64,000 nucleotides of DNA. Origin: Platanthera guangdongensis (taxonomy: Eukaryota; Streptophyta; Magnoliopsida; Asparagales; Orchidaceae). The notes beneath the pieces were generated by a model that did no database searches, was not told where the DNA came from, and saw only the letters and a list, made by a program, of their open reading frames with translations. The stretch lies in assembly GCA_039583875.1 (NCBI GenBank), contig CM077151.1:21224326-21288325 (forward strand), written 5' to 3'. Both the position numbers and the translations under genes were made by a program. Positions 21,530 through 32,489 of this stretch are shown in pieces. The stretch's first letter is position 1; each line of letters begins with the position of its first letter.

Positions 21530-22400
21530 CCGCAGTGCTCCAAGCAAATACGTTAACGTTCTCCTGCAGGCAAGCAGCCATCTCGATCTTTCCTTCCAGC
21601 GGCAAGGACCCTCCAACCTTTAACAATCCCGGCTCCCCCTTCCGGGAGATCACCTCCAGTTCCTCCAACTCCTCAGCAACACACAGACCTTCTTCTTTTT
21701 CCAGTATCTTCTCCAACCTCACCGCATCCTCCATCCAGCTGATGGTGCTGACGGCATTCAGGTAGCACTCCCTGGCAGCTCTCGGATAGCCCCTGATCGT
21801 TACTTGGACGTCTCCTCGGCAGTACTTTAGGCATTGATGGTAGGAAGAGGGGACGACCTTGAAGTAGTTGTTGAGGGGACGCCCAATAATGACGCTATAA
21901 CAACTTGGCGCGTCGACGATGACGAAGCGACATCGGATTGAAGTTCCGCCTAGGGTGACCAGAAGGTCCACCCCTCCTACCTCTTTCTTGTCTCCCGAGA
22001 AGCCAAAGAGCTGGCCGTCCGCAGCTTGGACTCTGGAAGCTTCCACCTGAACCCCGACGAAGGTTCTTTTGAAGATCATGTTCACCGAACTCCCGTTGTC
22101 CACCATGATTCGGTCGACGGTGAAGTCCTCTATGACAGCTTGGATGACTAGGACATCATTGAAGGGGTTCTCATTCCCTAGCATGTCCTCTTCCGAGAAA
22201 GTGATCTCTTCCAATGATGCGTGTTTTGCGAGGTCGAGGCGACGCTCTGAGAGGCGACGCTCTTCCGATAGATCTGATGGAGACTTCCCTTGCAGGAAGC
22301 TCCGAGCCCGGCTCCTCCGTTGATCACACCAACCTGCCCACCTCCCGGGCCGTGGATCACCTCTCCGCCACCCCCCAAATCGACCCGATTTTCATTCCTC
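21530..22400 (-). pseudogene. Tat-1 gag/protease fragment (Ty3/gypsy)
   Basis: The minus strand encodes a retropepsin-like segment with MVDNGSSVNMIF (catalytic Asp followed by Asn-Gly rather than Ser/Thr-Gly, usual for this clade), SVIIGRPLNNY, and downstream NVFAWSTAEMSG, which normally leads into reverse transcriptase. Instead the sequence ends at the antisense genes. Upstream, VINGGAGLGA corresponds to the linker before protease. Open from 21432 to 22214, with a break above. Only the protease domain survives, so the element needs a helper. Confidence 0.8.
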
Positions 22401-22440
22401 CACCTCGCTAGGGCTTGGAATGCCACCTGCCCCACCGGCA

Positions 22441-23020
22441 GCCTAAGGCTACTTGCTTCACAACAAGGCTAAACGATAAAGGAGACTAGGACAAAGAAGA
22501 AGTCAACAAACATGACCCCAGATGCTACGACAGGAAGGTCCCACCACGTACCCGGATGTTTGAAAGAAGCAACTCTTCCACGACCAAAATTGGTCGAGCA
22601 AGGTACGAGGGAGACTAGCTGGTAACTAAGTCGCGAGGTTGCGACCTAGTCTCTAAGGAAAAGGAATTCAAAGGCTTAGCTGATGTTCAGGAAGTAGAGC
22701 TCGCGAGATCCTTGCAGGGGATTTCAAGTGTCTCTCCTTGTACCCCTGGAGTCCTATTTATGGGGAAATCCTGTGGGGGGGGGGGGTCTATTTATACCCC
22801 ACCCCTCGACGACTAGACGACTTCCTGTATGAACTCGCACGGCTGGGCGAATAGCTCGCCGAGTCGCTTTCCTGGCGAGTATGCGAGAGAAGCTCGCCAT
22901 ACTCGCCCAGGCCTTCTGCAGCTTGGCGCGTTGAATCTGACATTTGTCTTGACTTGTTGACTTTGAATTCTGATGACCTGGCTCTGGTGGGGCCCCTCCT
23001 CGACGAATATGAGTTGTACA
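22441..23020 (-). repeat. Tat-1 5' LTR, truncated
   Basis: About 580 bp, homologous to 18035-18599. It starts at TGTACAAC (23020, minus) but lacks the final 60 or so bases and the primer-binding site, so a deletion joins the LTR directly to the internal gag/protease linker. Confidence 0.82.
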
Positions 23021-24074
23021 ATCATCAGCAGTTATGATAGCTTCGTTACCTGAGAACGTGTGCAGAGAGGAGAACTTCGACTCGTCCCCGGTGAGGTGAT
23101 GACCACACCCCGAGTCCACTATCCAGTCATCTTTGTAATCGATGGTGGACAATGCACGAATACACGTGCCCGTCATGAATGCATTTCCCCATCCAGCTTC
23201 CTCAGCACTGGAACCAGCTTCCTCTTTATCTGCAATATGCCCCGGCTGCAGCTTGACCTTGCAGTCCTTCTTGAAGTGACCTGGCTGGTTGCACCTGTAG
23301 CATTTAAGCCAATCATTTTTCTTCTTCCAATCACGCTTAGGCGCAACACTCCTCTCTTGCTGATAAGAAGTTAAAGGACCATCACCAGCATCAGTCTTCT
23401 TCTTCTTCTCCCATCTCTTCTTCTTCTTCCCTGAGAAGAGCACCTCACTGCCTCCTTCAGAGACAGTGACTCCAGCCATCTGTCTTGCCAAGCTCTCCTG
23501 CGAAGCCAACAGGTTCTCCAGCTCCAGCAAAGACGACTGAGTGACCCAGCCTTGAACATAAGTGACAAATGCCACATACTACTTCCACAAACCGCAAATT
23601 ATGTGACTCTTCAGCTTCGCCTCTGAAATAGGCTCATCAGAGTCCAGCGCTGAAATCTCAGTGCACAAGTTCTTCATCTTCAAGAAGAACGTCGAGATGG
23701 GCAGATCTCCTTGAGTGGCCTTTGCAAACTCATTCTCCAGGAACTGTAGCCTTGCTACATTCTTCCTGTTGAACAACCATCGAGGGAAGTCCAAATCTCC
23801 GCAACAGACCGACATCCTATGATGTGGTCGAAGAGTTCTGGCGAGATAGCCCGCTTGAGAGTAAATTCTGTTTTCACATTTGTCTTCTCCAAGCTCTCAC
23901 CGCTTCGGCACCTGCAGCAACAGTAACATCTTGTCTTTCGTCTCCACAGACGACCTCCCAAAGGTACTCGCCCAAAAGATAGATCTCCGTACACGACTTC
24001 CACTTCTTGAAGTTAGTCGATGTAAGGAGCTCAATTTCAAGACCTCTTGCGAATCCACCTTCTATTACAAACAC
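23021..24074 (-). pseudogene. Copia-1 gag and protease, decayed
   Basis: The minus strand encodes a UBN2-type Gag beginning near 24074 (LLTSTNFKKWK), with SVAEIWTSLDG and FLKMKNLCTEI, then a Lys-rich stretch and a CCHC zinc knuckle CYRCNQPGHFKKDC (about 23300), then the aspartic protease motif WIVDSGCGHHLTGDESKF (about 23100). Breaks occur near 23580 (stop) and around 23815 (frameshift). The protease is cut by Tat-1 right after the ADD motif; the 5-bp duplication ATCAT marks the spot. Confidence 0.87.
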
Positions 24075-24143
24075 CTTGGTTTACTAAGACTCTCAGAAGC
24101 AGTAAGGTAAACTGACGATTGATCACTGTTCAGCCTCTGATCT

Positions 24144-24154
24144 CTCTGATACCA
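24144..24154 (-). promoter_or_regulatory. Copia-1 primer-binding site
   Basis: TGGTATCAGAG on the minus strand, adjacent to the 5' LTR end; complementary to the 3' end of initiator tRNA-Met, as in most plant copia elements. Confidence 0.85.
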
Positions 24155-25104
24155 TGCAAAAATTTGTGATAATTGGAAAACGGGACACCAGACACAAAAA
24201 CACTCAACCTATCTGAGCCCAAACAAACCCAATGCAACCAGAAGTGCAAGAATCTTGTACTATAAAAATTTTTTTTACTAGGCGAGACATACATGGCGAG
24301 ACATGATTCGTCGATGTACCCAAATGAAGAAGAAAAAATTACCCTGACCGAAGTCAGAACCAAATCCCTGGCTCCTCAGCGTTATCCGTACAACCTGCAC
24401 ATCACAAACCGGTTAACCTCTTCAAACCGCGCAGATTGAAAAACCTAACCGCAATAACCTCCCGCGAGTTCACTTATTGTTCACTCGGTGGTGATTGATG
24501 TGACAGGGGGTCCTATTTATAGGCGCAGAGAGGAGTGTGATCACCGCCCTAGCAGATAGGAACACCGCCCTCTCTCGTGGCGAGAACAGAATATATCCGC
24601 CAAGCTGCAGACACTAACAGGTCGCCTCGACAGGTCGCCTCGACTAGACCAGACAGCAAGCCCGCTGAGGTCGCACCACCACCGCAAGAAACCCATCCAA
24701 GCTGCCTAACCACCAAGGCAACACTTGGTCGCCAACCAGGCAGACACTGCAGATACAACACCAGTCCGCCCTCCTGCGGACACCGCTTCAATCTGCACTC
24801 CCCGAACTCACAACCAGAACAAGACTGCTGCCGAGCTCGGCAGACAAAGAACCAGACCGCGAGCATCGCCCGACCAACCAGACTGAGCCACCCTGGACTT
24901 GGTGCAGATCCAGACCAAGTCCGTATCACCGGCCAACCCGACAACTCAGCGGATAACCATCCTATCCGCCCGGCTACTCCAGAGAACAGACCGCCCGCCA
25001 AAACAAGCCGACCTGACAGGTCGCCGCCATCTGTCCGCACAGGCCGCGCAGACGGATCACCCAGGCTGCCCGGGCCACCCACTTTCACTTCAAAAAATTC
25101 AACA
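24155..25104 (-). repeat. Copia-1 5' LTR, internally deleted
   Basis: 950 bp, from TGTTGAATTT (25104, minus) to TTTTTGCA. Compared with the 3' LTR and the solo LTR at 42772-49842 it lacks about 330-370 bp between AAAAAATTAC and CCCTGACCGAAGTC (near 24340). Confidence 0.86.
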
Positions 25105-25440
25105 ACGCTTGTTGAGAATCGAACTGCCGACCTTTTGTTCGAATGCACACGCATTAACCATTACGCGATGAAAGCTTTTGTATTAAACTTCTGACGCAGA
25201 TTTTATTTAATACATTCAGCAGTTAAATTATTTTTAATACTATTAAAAATAACAAAATAAAAGGCGAGCCCGCTGAGAATCAAACCGCCGACCTCCTGTT
25301 CGAAGGCACGCGCCTTAACCATTACGCCATGGAAGCTTTTGCGTTAAACTCCAGACACATATTTTATTTAATACATTCAGCAGTTTAATTATATTGTTAA
25401 ACACATCTTTAATAATTATTGTTTTAATAATACACATCGG
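25105..25440 (-). repeat. Two tandem tRNA-like segments
   Basis: Two diverged copies (about 25105-25250 and 25262-25400) share TAATGGTTAA...GTTCGAA (minus strand), resembling a tRNA A box and the anticodon-to-B-box part, followed by a shared AT-rich tail. The acceptor stem does not pair, so neither is a working tRNA gene. A tRNA-derived SINE or pseudo-tRNA duplication is most likely. Confidence 0.4.
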
Positions 25441-25616
25441 AAGGGCGGGCGAAGTCCGCCGTCACCAGGGGCAGATCCAGCGAGATTTTTCAGTGGGGGC
25501 GTTCAATAAAATAACGATGAAAAAAATTGCTATGTACGATAAAAAATGACTACAAAATTGCAAAAAAACTTTAAATTAGGACATTTTAAATTAACAAAAT
25601 AAGATTACATACTTGA

Positions 25617-27964
25617 TTACAACACTGCTCTTCGATGTTTCATGTTCTGGAAACATTCCATGATAACTTTGTTGTCGATGGTGGAAAAGATATTTTTTTC
25701 AATATATGTTACTAGACAATCATTTATCCAATCATCACCCATCCGATTGCGTAATGATGTTTTGATAATCTTCATTGCAGAAAAAGCTCTTTCTACACTT
25801 GCAGTTGCAACAGTTAATAAAAGTGCCAACTTTATGAGCAAATGCAACAATGGGTATAGAACATCCTTCTTCAAATGTATTAACTTTTGAGCTAATCCTC
25901 CAAGCCCTTTCACATTTGAGAATTCTCTGTCTGAGCGAACATCTAAAATATAACTTTACAGTTGATTATCAAGTTCCATTATATTAATTGGAGAAAAATC
26001 CAACGGATAATATTCAGCAAATCGAATTATTTTTTGCTTATCAAAAGCCGAAAAGTCATTACTTGGATCTAAACATGTCATACATAGAAGCAATTCCGTG
26101 TTCACTTTATCAAATCGACAATTTAGCTCGGTAAGTTGTAGATCAATAACTGCATAAAATAATTCAACACGATAGAAGTGAAGGTTTGTATTGTCTTCTG
26201 ATCTGCGTCTTGATCTCCCTCGAGCTACAAATTTGTCTTCCATACTTAGAACAATAATATCATTTTTTGGGCAAAAGGTAGTTACTTCACGTAATATAGA
26301 ATCTCATCCATTATCTCGCATTGCTTGTAGTCGTATTTTGGAAATTCTGACAAGAGTCATAGCATTTACAAGATCTTGATCGTTCCTTTGTAATGCTTGC
26401 GACAATTCATTGGTAATCCCTAAGATGATTTTCATTAAGTGAGTCAAAAATACAAATTGAAAACATTGCATAGCCTCCAACAAATCACTTGCTTCAGATC
26501 TATGCTCTGAAAGGTTGCCATCCTTTTCAATGACTTCAAGCACATCAATCACCGAAGGGAACAAAGAAATTAAATTCAAGAGAGTTCTAAAATGAGAGTT
26601 TCATCTTGTGTCCCCTGCCCTTAGTAGTCCTCTTTCTTGATTCAAGCCTCTTCCTGTCAACACTTCACCACTGTAAATCTCTTCAATAACTTTTGCATGT
26701 TGCTTCTCTCGTAGAATATCTCTACGCTTGCATGATGCGTCAACAATATTTGTTATACTTGATATCAAGCTAAAAAAGAGCAAACTTTGTAGTGTTTTTT
26801 TGCGACCGCAACGAGTGTCAGTTGAAGTTGATGAGCAAAACAATGCACATAATATGCAGATGGACTTTCAGCCATAATCAATGTTTTAAGCCCATTGAAT
26901 TCACTTTGCATGTTACTTGCTCCATCATAACCTTGACCCCGCAAGCTTGATATACTCAACCCATTTTTTGCCAAAGAAGATTCAACGATTGCTTTTAATG
27001 ATGAAGCTGCAGTATTTTCTACATGCACTATCCATAAAAAACACTCTGTTACACATCCTTTTTCATCAACATAACGTCAAACAATTGTCATTTGCTTTTT
27101 GACCGAGGAATCCCGAGCTTCATCTACTAAAATAGAAAATAATTTTGCTTGACTAATAGCTTTAATGATAATCTTGGTAGTCTCTGTTGCAGCAGCCTGC
27201 ACGATATCTCTCTGAATGCTTGGTGCTACCAATTTAAGATTTTCAGGTGCATTTTGTAATACAACTTTGCTAATTTTGTCATTATGATCCGCGAGGAACT
27301 GAAGAAGTTCAAGAAAGTTTCCTCGGTTGCTTGATTCAAAAGATTCATCATGACCCCGGAAAGCTAAACCTTGCATTAGCAGAAATCTAATGCAATCAAC
27401 TGACGCTTCTAAGCGTGTGTGATATTCCAGTCGAGCTTGGTCAGATTGAGTACACAAAGCAACTTCAATATGTTGTTTTTGGTTCATCAAGTCTACACAA
27501 GCCTTCAAACATTGATTGTGTACACTGTTATGAGTCCCAACATGAACATCTAATCTGTCTTTATATTTCCAATTTGTGAACCCTTCACTAACAAAAGCGT
27601 CACCGCCACCTTGGTCACCATGCTCAGGCTTAAATAGATAACAACATGAACAAAATGCAACATCTTTGACTATGCTTTACTCGAGCCAATAACTATATTC
27701 TTGAAACCAACCACGAATAAATCTGTGTGTCTCTTTTCCAAAAACCCTTGTTGGAAAATTATGATCTTTAGGTTGGAATGCTTTCTTGTGTAAATACCAG
27801 CGTCTAATTTTTTCTCTATCATTTGGATCATAATCATTAATACTCTTCCGCAATCCTGGGTCCCCGGGAAGGTCATCTACATTGAGCAGTCTTTGGGGAA
27901 TTATATTCTGATTTTGCGGTGCATCTATGACTTTTCTTTTAAAATATCTATCCATGACTTTCAA
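25617..27964 (-). pseudogene. hAT transposase (TTF zinc finger, DUF4371, dimerisation domain), decayed
   Basis: On the minus strand: MDRYFKRK start near 27955; DPGLRKSINDYDP and the TTF-type finger region (FCSCCYLF, just after a stop at about 27677); the DUF4371 region with FLLMQGLAFRGHDES and FSILVDEARDSS (27077-27508); SLRGQGYDGASNM (about 26930); and the C-terminal dimerisation domain TVATASVERAFSAMKIIK (25617-25913). At least five stops or frameshifts separate the blocks. This family resembles human ZMYM/THAP9-like domesticated proteins; here it is simply a dead transposase. Confidence 0.87.
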
Positions 27965-28101
27965 AGGTACCTACAACTTTGAAAAAAAATATAAATTAGG
28001 ACACCTAAACCATCTCTAAAAATTAAATGAACCCATATATAGACATGATTTATAATGACCACGGCTGCAATTACAATTATCCTATGTAAAAATGACCCTC
28101 T

Positions 28102-28131
28102 CATGGGGGAAAAACAGCACCCCCATGAGCC
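28102..28131. repeat. 10-bp perfect hairpin
   Basis: CTCATGGGGG and CCCCCATGAG are separated by about 10 bases inside hAT-2. A G-rich stem; no terminator role is implied. Confidence 0.6.
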
Positions 28132-28324
28132 CAAACTGCAATTATAATAATAGGCCGCCAAAAAGGATAGCAATCATAGGAACATAAAACATCAATGAGG
28201 TACAAGTTTCCAGCAGTTTTCATTGATTTTCACAACATAATCTCTACTATTAATAGCCTTAAACATGATTCCCGCAAACTGCAGCAAGGTTGGCATCAAA
28301 GCCCCATCAATTCCAAATGCAATA

Positions 28325-28513
28325 TGTTAGAAAAGCCTACTTTAAGGCCCATCTAGGGGCCCATTCTTCCCTCTTCTCTCTCTCTCTATCTATTTGTATT
28401 AGTCCCACATCTTGGATTGAGATTTCTCTCTTCCTTCTTCCCCTATATAAATGTATTCATACTTGTAATTATGAATTCAAGAAGGAAATACAAGGTTTGG
28501 AGTTTTCTCTACA
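28325..28513 (+). repeat. Copia-3 5' LTR
   Basis: 189 bp; TATA-like CCTATATAAATG near 28442; ends CTACA directly before the primer-binding site TGGTATCAGAG. Confidence 0.9.
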
Positions 28514-28677
28514 TGGTATCAGAGACAACGATTCCGACCTTGTGGTTTCCCCTTCTCTAACCGCCCGACTTTGCTTCTTAGCCTATCCTCTCTTCCTCTA
28601 CGGCCTGATCCTCTACTCGCACCGGGTAGCGGCCTGTTTCTACCCGTCTCTACTCTCTGCGGCTTCTCTTGCCGCTC

Positions 28678-28905
28678 GCGGTTTGTCTCCTTCTAGCCGC
28701 TCGGTTTCCTAATCGCGGCCTCTCTCCCCTAATCGCTCGAGTTCCTACTCGCGGCCTCTCTCCCCTAGCCGCTCGAGTTCCTATTCGCGGCCTCTCTCCC
28801 CTAGCCGCTCGAGTTCCTACTCGCGGCCTCTCTCCCCTAGCCGCTCGAGTTCCTACTTACGGCCTCTCTCCTCTAGCCGCTCGAATTCCTGCTCGCAGCC
28901 TCTCT
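28678..28905 (+). repeat. 36-bp tandem repeats in Copia-3 leader
   Basis: About six copies of a unit around GCGGCCTCTCTCCCCTAGCC followed by GCTCGAGTTCCTACTC, 36 bp in all, hence in-frame in any frame (12-residue repeats). The rest of the leader to 29700 is similar pyrimidine- and CpG-rich sequence. Confidence 0.85.
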
Positions 28906-29736
28906 CATCAAACCGTTGCGACCTCTCCTTCTCGCTGCGACTTGCTTCTCTTGCGGCCTGTTCTATCTTGCTGCGACCTGCCTGTCGCGAGCTGTCCGTC
29001 TCAATCCGCTTGCCTCTGCGGCTTGCCACTCTTAGTCCGCTTCTTTTCCGCTACCTCATGTTACTCTCCTTCTCCCGTGGATCCACCCCCTGCCTTTTAT
29101 AGCCTTTCCTCCTCCATAATCCGTGGGGCCACCTTCTTCTCTGTCCTCTGCGGACTTCCTACTCGCCGCGACCTGTCTTCTGACCACTGCTTTGCTCTCC
29201 ACTCCTGCCTGTCCGCGGACTACCTTGCGTGCGACCTAATCCAGCTCGTCGGCTTCTGTCTCTCCGCTTGTCTCTATACTCGCGGTTTGCTTCCTCAGTT
29301 CGCTGTTGTGATCCGCCTGACTGTGCGGGCTGCTCCTTTCTCACCCGCATCTTGGTCGCGGTCTCTGCTCTAGTCGCACCGGCTATCCTCTCTTGCGGCT
29401 TGCTCTTCTCCGCCGGCCTCTCCCTCTCTTCTTGCGGACTGCTCCTGTCCGCTGCGGTCTGCTTCCTGTGCTTTGACCGCTTCTGTGTTCACCTAGACCG
29501 TGCGTACTGCTCCTTTCTTTCCGCATTTTGGGTCGCGATCTGTCTACTCGCTGGTGTAACCGCGCGGACTGTTCCTTCTCACTGTCGCCGGGTGTTTGCT
29601 TCTGTTGCGATCTTCTCCTATCCGCTGCAACCTCTGGTTCTAGCCGCTGCGAACATTATTCTTCCAGCACTGGTCGTGGCCGGTTCTTGCCATTGGGGCA
29701 TTGTCACCGCGTCTGCTGTGGACTACTCCTTGCAAC

Positions 29737-32336
29737 ATGATCGACTGTCCTCCGGGCTCTGTGGTGTCTGTTTCCGATGATGGTACTTCCTGCCTTGCTC
29801 ATAGCTCATCCTGGATTTTGGATTCCGGGGCCTCTCACCACATTACATCACAGAAACCATCGCAATATTTGCCCTCCGTGCATCCCCAGTTCATTACGGT
29901 TGCTAGTGGGGACACTCTTCCTGTCTCTGGTGCTACAGATATTCGCCTCACTCCCTCTATTACTCTTCGATCTGCTCTTCATGTTCCGGGCTCTCCGTTC
30001 AACCTTCTCTCTATTGGCCGACTCACTGCTGACCTCGATTGTGCTGTTATTTTTTCTTCTAACTCATGTGTTGTACAGGACCGCAAGACGCAAACCATCA
30101 TTGGAAAAGGGCATCTATCAAATGGTCTTTATATCCTTAACCAGTCTCCTGCAACGGTGCTTGCACTCTTATTAACCGCCTGCCCTCATCTATCCTCAAC
30201 TTTGCGGTTCCCTACAATCTCCTGTTTCCCTCCCACCCTCCATTCTCCATCACCGTACGCGTGTTTGGTTGTGTGTGTTTTGTTCATCATCTTGGTCCGT
30301 CCATTGACAAACTTGCTCCCCGTGCCACTAAATATATTTTTGTGGGCTATTCTCGCACTCAGAAGAGCTACATTTGTTTTTCTCCCACGGACCGCAAGGT
30401 GGTTACTTCAGCTGATGTCACCTTCCTCGAACATCAGCCATACTACTCTCCATCTCCTGACCCTCCTCTTCCGCCACCTCTCCCGTGACCTGCTATCCCC
30501 GTCTCTTCCACCATCCCACATCTACCCTCCCCACCCATCCCACCTAAACCACCTACACCACCAGTCATTCGTGTGTACACTCGACGTCCTCCCTCGTCTA
30601 CTACCCTACGAGAGCTGCCCCGCTCTAATGATGCTTTGCAACCTGCGGATCCGACAACTGCTTCCACTGCCCACTCGATGGACAACTTTGTCTCTCTTCA
30701 CCGCCTCTCTCCGGAACTCCGTTAGAGTGCTCTCTCTTTATCCTCTACCTCCACTCATACTTCTGTACAGGAGGCTCTTCACCACCCCGGATGACGGGGG
30801 GCCATGAAAGATGAAATGCGGGATCTCTGGGCCAACCGCACTTGGGATCTGGTTCCTCTTCCTGCAGGTCAATCCTGTGTTAGCTGCAAGTGGCTCTTTG
30901 TTATTAAACATGCGGCGGATGACACCGTTGAGCGTCTCAAGGCCCGCCTTATGGCCCGAGGTTTTACTCAGCAACAGGGCCTTGATTATGAGGAAACGTT
31001 CTCTCCACTGGCCAAAATGAACACTGTCCGAGTTCTTCTATCCTTGGCTGTTCACCGTCATTGGCCTCTTTATCAGCTGGATGTTAAGAACGCCTTCCTC
31101 AATGGTGATCTTCAGGAGACTATGTATATGCATCAACCTCCCGGGTTTGAGACCACGGAGGAGTCTCGGGTTTGTCATCTTCGGAAATCTATTTATTGTC
31201 TCAAACAATCCCCGCGCGCTTGGTTTGACAAATTCAGCACGGTAGTCCGCAATATTGGCTTCACTAGGAGCTCGGCTGACTTCTCTCTCTTCACTCGACA
31301 TCGGCCAACCGGAACAGTGATTCTACTTGTCTATGTTGGCGATTTCCTCATTACTGGCGACGATACTACAGGGATACAACATACCAAGCAACAGTTGAAC
31401 TCCGCCTTTCAGACCAAAGATCTTGGTAACCTACGGTATTTTCTCGGGCTTGAGGTTGCACGACGACATGATGGTCTTGTATTATCCCAAAGGAAGTATT
31501 GTATGGATCTTCTTCATGATGCTGGCTATTCAGGATGCAAACCTACGGATACTCCAATGGACGCGAATCACAGGCTATCGACCCATAGCTCTGACTCCGA
31601 TGAGCTGCTTACGAATCCGGAATACTACAGACGCCTGGTTGGGAAACTAATCTACCTTACAGTTACTCGACCAGACATCTCCTTTGCCGTTGGAGTCGTG
31701 AGTCGATTTATGCATGCCCCGAGGACATCTCATCTTCAAGCTGTCGAACACATTCTTCGGTATATCAAGAACGCTCCAGGACAAGGGCTTGTGTACAAGC
31801 CATCCACTTCTTTATCCCTTGTCGCTTACTCTGACGCTGACTATGCCGGGTCCATTGATGATAGACGTTCCACAACAGAATTTTGTACCTACTTCGGTGG
31901 ACATCTCATAACCTGGCGTAGCAAGAAACAGAATGTGGTTGCTCGCTCTTCTGCTGAATCTGAGTACCGCGCTATGGCTGCTGTTGTTTCCGAGTTGACT
32001 TGGCTTGAGAGCCTTCTGAGAGACTTGGGTGTTCGTCTCTCATCGCCAGCGACCCTATTTTGTGACAGTCAAGCGGCAATCCATATTGCCAAGAATCATG
32101 TATTTCACGAACGCACAAAGCATATTGAAGTTGAATGTCACTTCATCCGAGAAAAGGTACAGGCAAAGAAGATAAATTTAGAGCATGTTCCTGCTGCAAG
32201 CCAAGTTGCTGACATCCCGACTAAAGCTCTCTCCCGGCCTCTATACTACCAGTTTTTATCCAAGCTTGGTGCCTACGACTTGTACGCTCCAGCTTGCGGG
32301 GGAGTGTTAGAAAAGCCTACTTTAAGGCCCATCTAG
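29737..32336 (+). pseudogene. Copia-3 pol: protease, integrase C-terminus, reverse transcriptase, RNase H
   Basis: The protease motif WILDSGASHHIT (about 29811) lies in an open frame to about 30160. The integrase C-terminal motif VFGCVCFVHHLGP follows after a frame change (30261-30488), with no HHCC or DDE core in between. Stops lie near 30487, 30724 and 30795. A long open frame (30804-32336) then encodes complete reverse transcriptase and RNase H: LYQLDVKNAFLNGDL, CLKQSPRAWFDK, and YVGDFLITGDD, where the second catalytic Asp pair reads Gly-Asp instead of Asp-Asp. It ends KHIEVECHFIREKV and ADIPTKALS. The catalytic change and missing integrase make it non-autonomous. Confidence 0.9.
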
Positions 32337-32489
32337 GGGCCCATTCTTCCCTCCTCTCTCTCTCTCTATTTATATTAGTCCCACATCTTGGATTGAGATT
32401 TCTCTCTTCCTTCTTCCCCTATATAAATGTATTCATACTTGTAATTATGAATTCAAGAAGGATATACAAGGTTTGGAGCTTTCTCTACA
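32305..32489 (+). repeat. Copia-3 3' LTR
   Basis: 185 bp; near-identical to 28325-28513, preceded by the polypurine tract. Confidence 0.9.

Larger units (their letters stand above)
17974..23020 (-). mobile_element. Tat-1: pol-deleted Ty3/gypsy element with antisense genes
   Basis: An exact 5-bp target duplication ATCAT (17969-17973 and 23021-23025) flanks ends that read TGTACAAC...TTCAACA on the minus strand. The 3' LTR is 17974-18599; the 5' LTR is 22441-23020 and has lost its last 60 or so bases. A purine-rich stretch (GAAAAGAGCGGGAATTG on the minus strand, about 18600-18616) precedes the 3' LTR as the polypurine tract. The minus strand retains only the gag/protease region (21530-22400). 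Reverse transcriptase and integrase are gone. The plus strand between 18718 and 21524 carries two genes antisense to the element. Antisense extra genes upstream of the 3' LTR are a known feature of the Tat clade. Confidence 0.85.
5578..25104 (-). mobile_element. Copia-1: Ty1/copia retrotransposon, doubly interrupted
   Basis: The element reads on the minus strand: 5' LTR 24155-25104, gag and protease 23021-24074, then integrase, reverse transcriptase and RNase H down to about 14944, then 3' LTR 14931 to 5578. The LTRs begin TGTTGAATTT and end in CA. The primer-binding site (24144-24154, TGGTATCAGAG, initiator tRNA-Met type) and the polypurine tract (14932-14940) sit exactly at the LTR edges. 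The flanks GCGCT (5573-5577) and ACGCT (25105-25109) match at 4 of 5 bases, an aged target duplication. It is interrupted by a hAT at 6072-14135 and a Tat gypsy element at 17974-23020. The coding region contains many stops and frameshifts. The LTRs differ clearly, so this is the oldest layer here. Confidence 0.9.
28325..32489 (+). mobile_element. Copia-3: short-LTR copia element lacking gag and integrase core
   Basis: Short LTRs (28325-28513 and 32305-32489, about 185-189 bp, starting TGTTAGAAAAGCC and ending CTACA) flank a primer-binding site TGGTATCAGAG (from 28514) and a G-rich polypurine tract GCGGGGGAG (32296-32304). The flanks CAATA and CAATC agree at 4 of 5. Where gag should be is a pyrimidine-rich region with 36-bp tandem repeats. 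Protease is followed directly by the integrase C-terminus, so the integrase catalytic core is deleted. The LTRs look nearly identical, so the insertion is fairly recent. Confidence 0.9.

Noticed and set aside
25262..25330. Functional tRNA gene
   Set aside because: The sequences where the acceptor stem should be do not pair, and the D and T arms are only partly formed.
28669..29373. Open frame of about 234 residues with RGLSPLAARVPT repeats
   Set aside because: Produced by the 36-bp tandem repeats in the Copia-3 leader; no Gag features.
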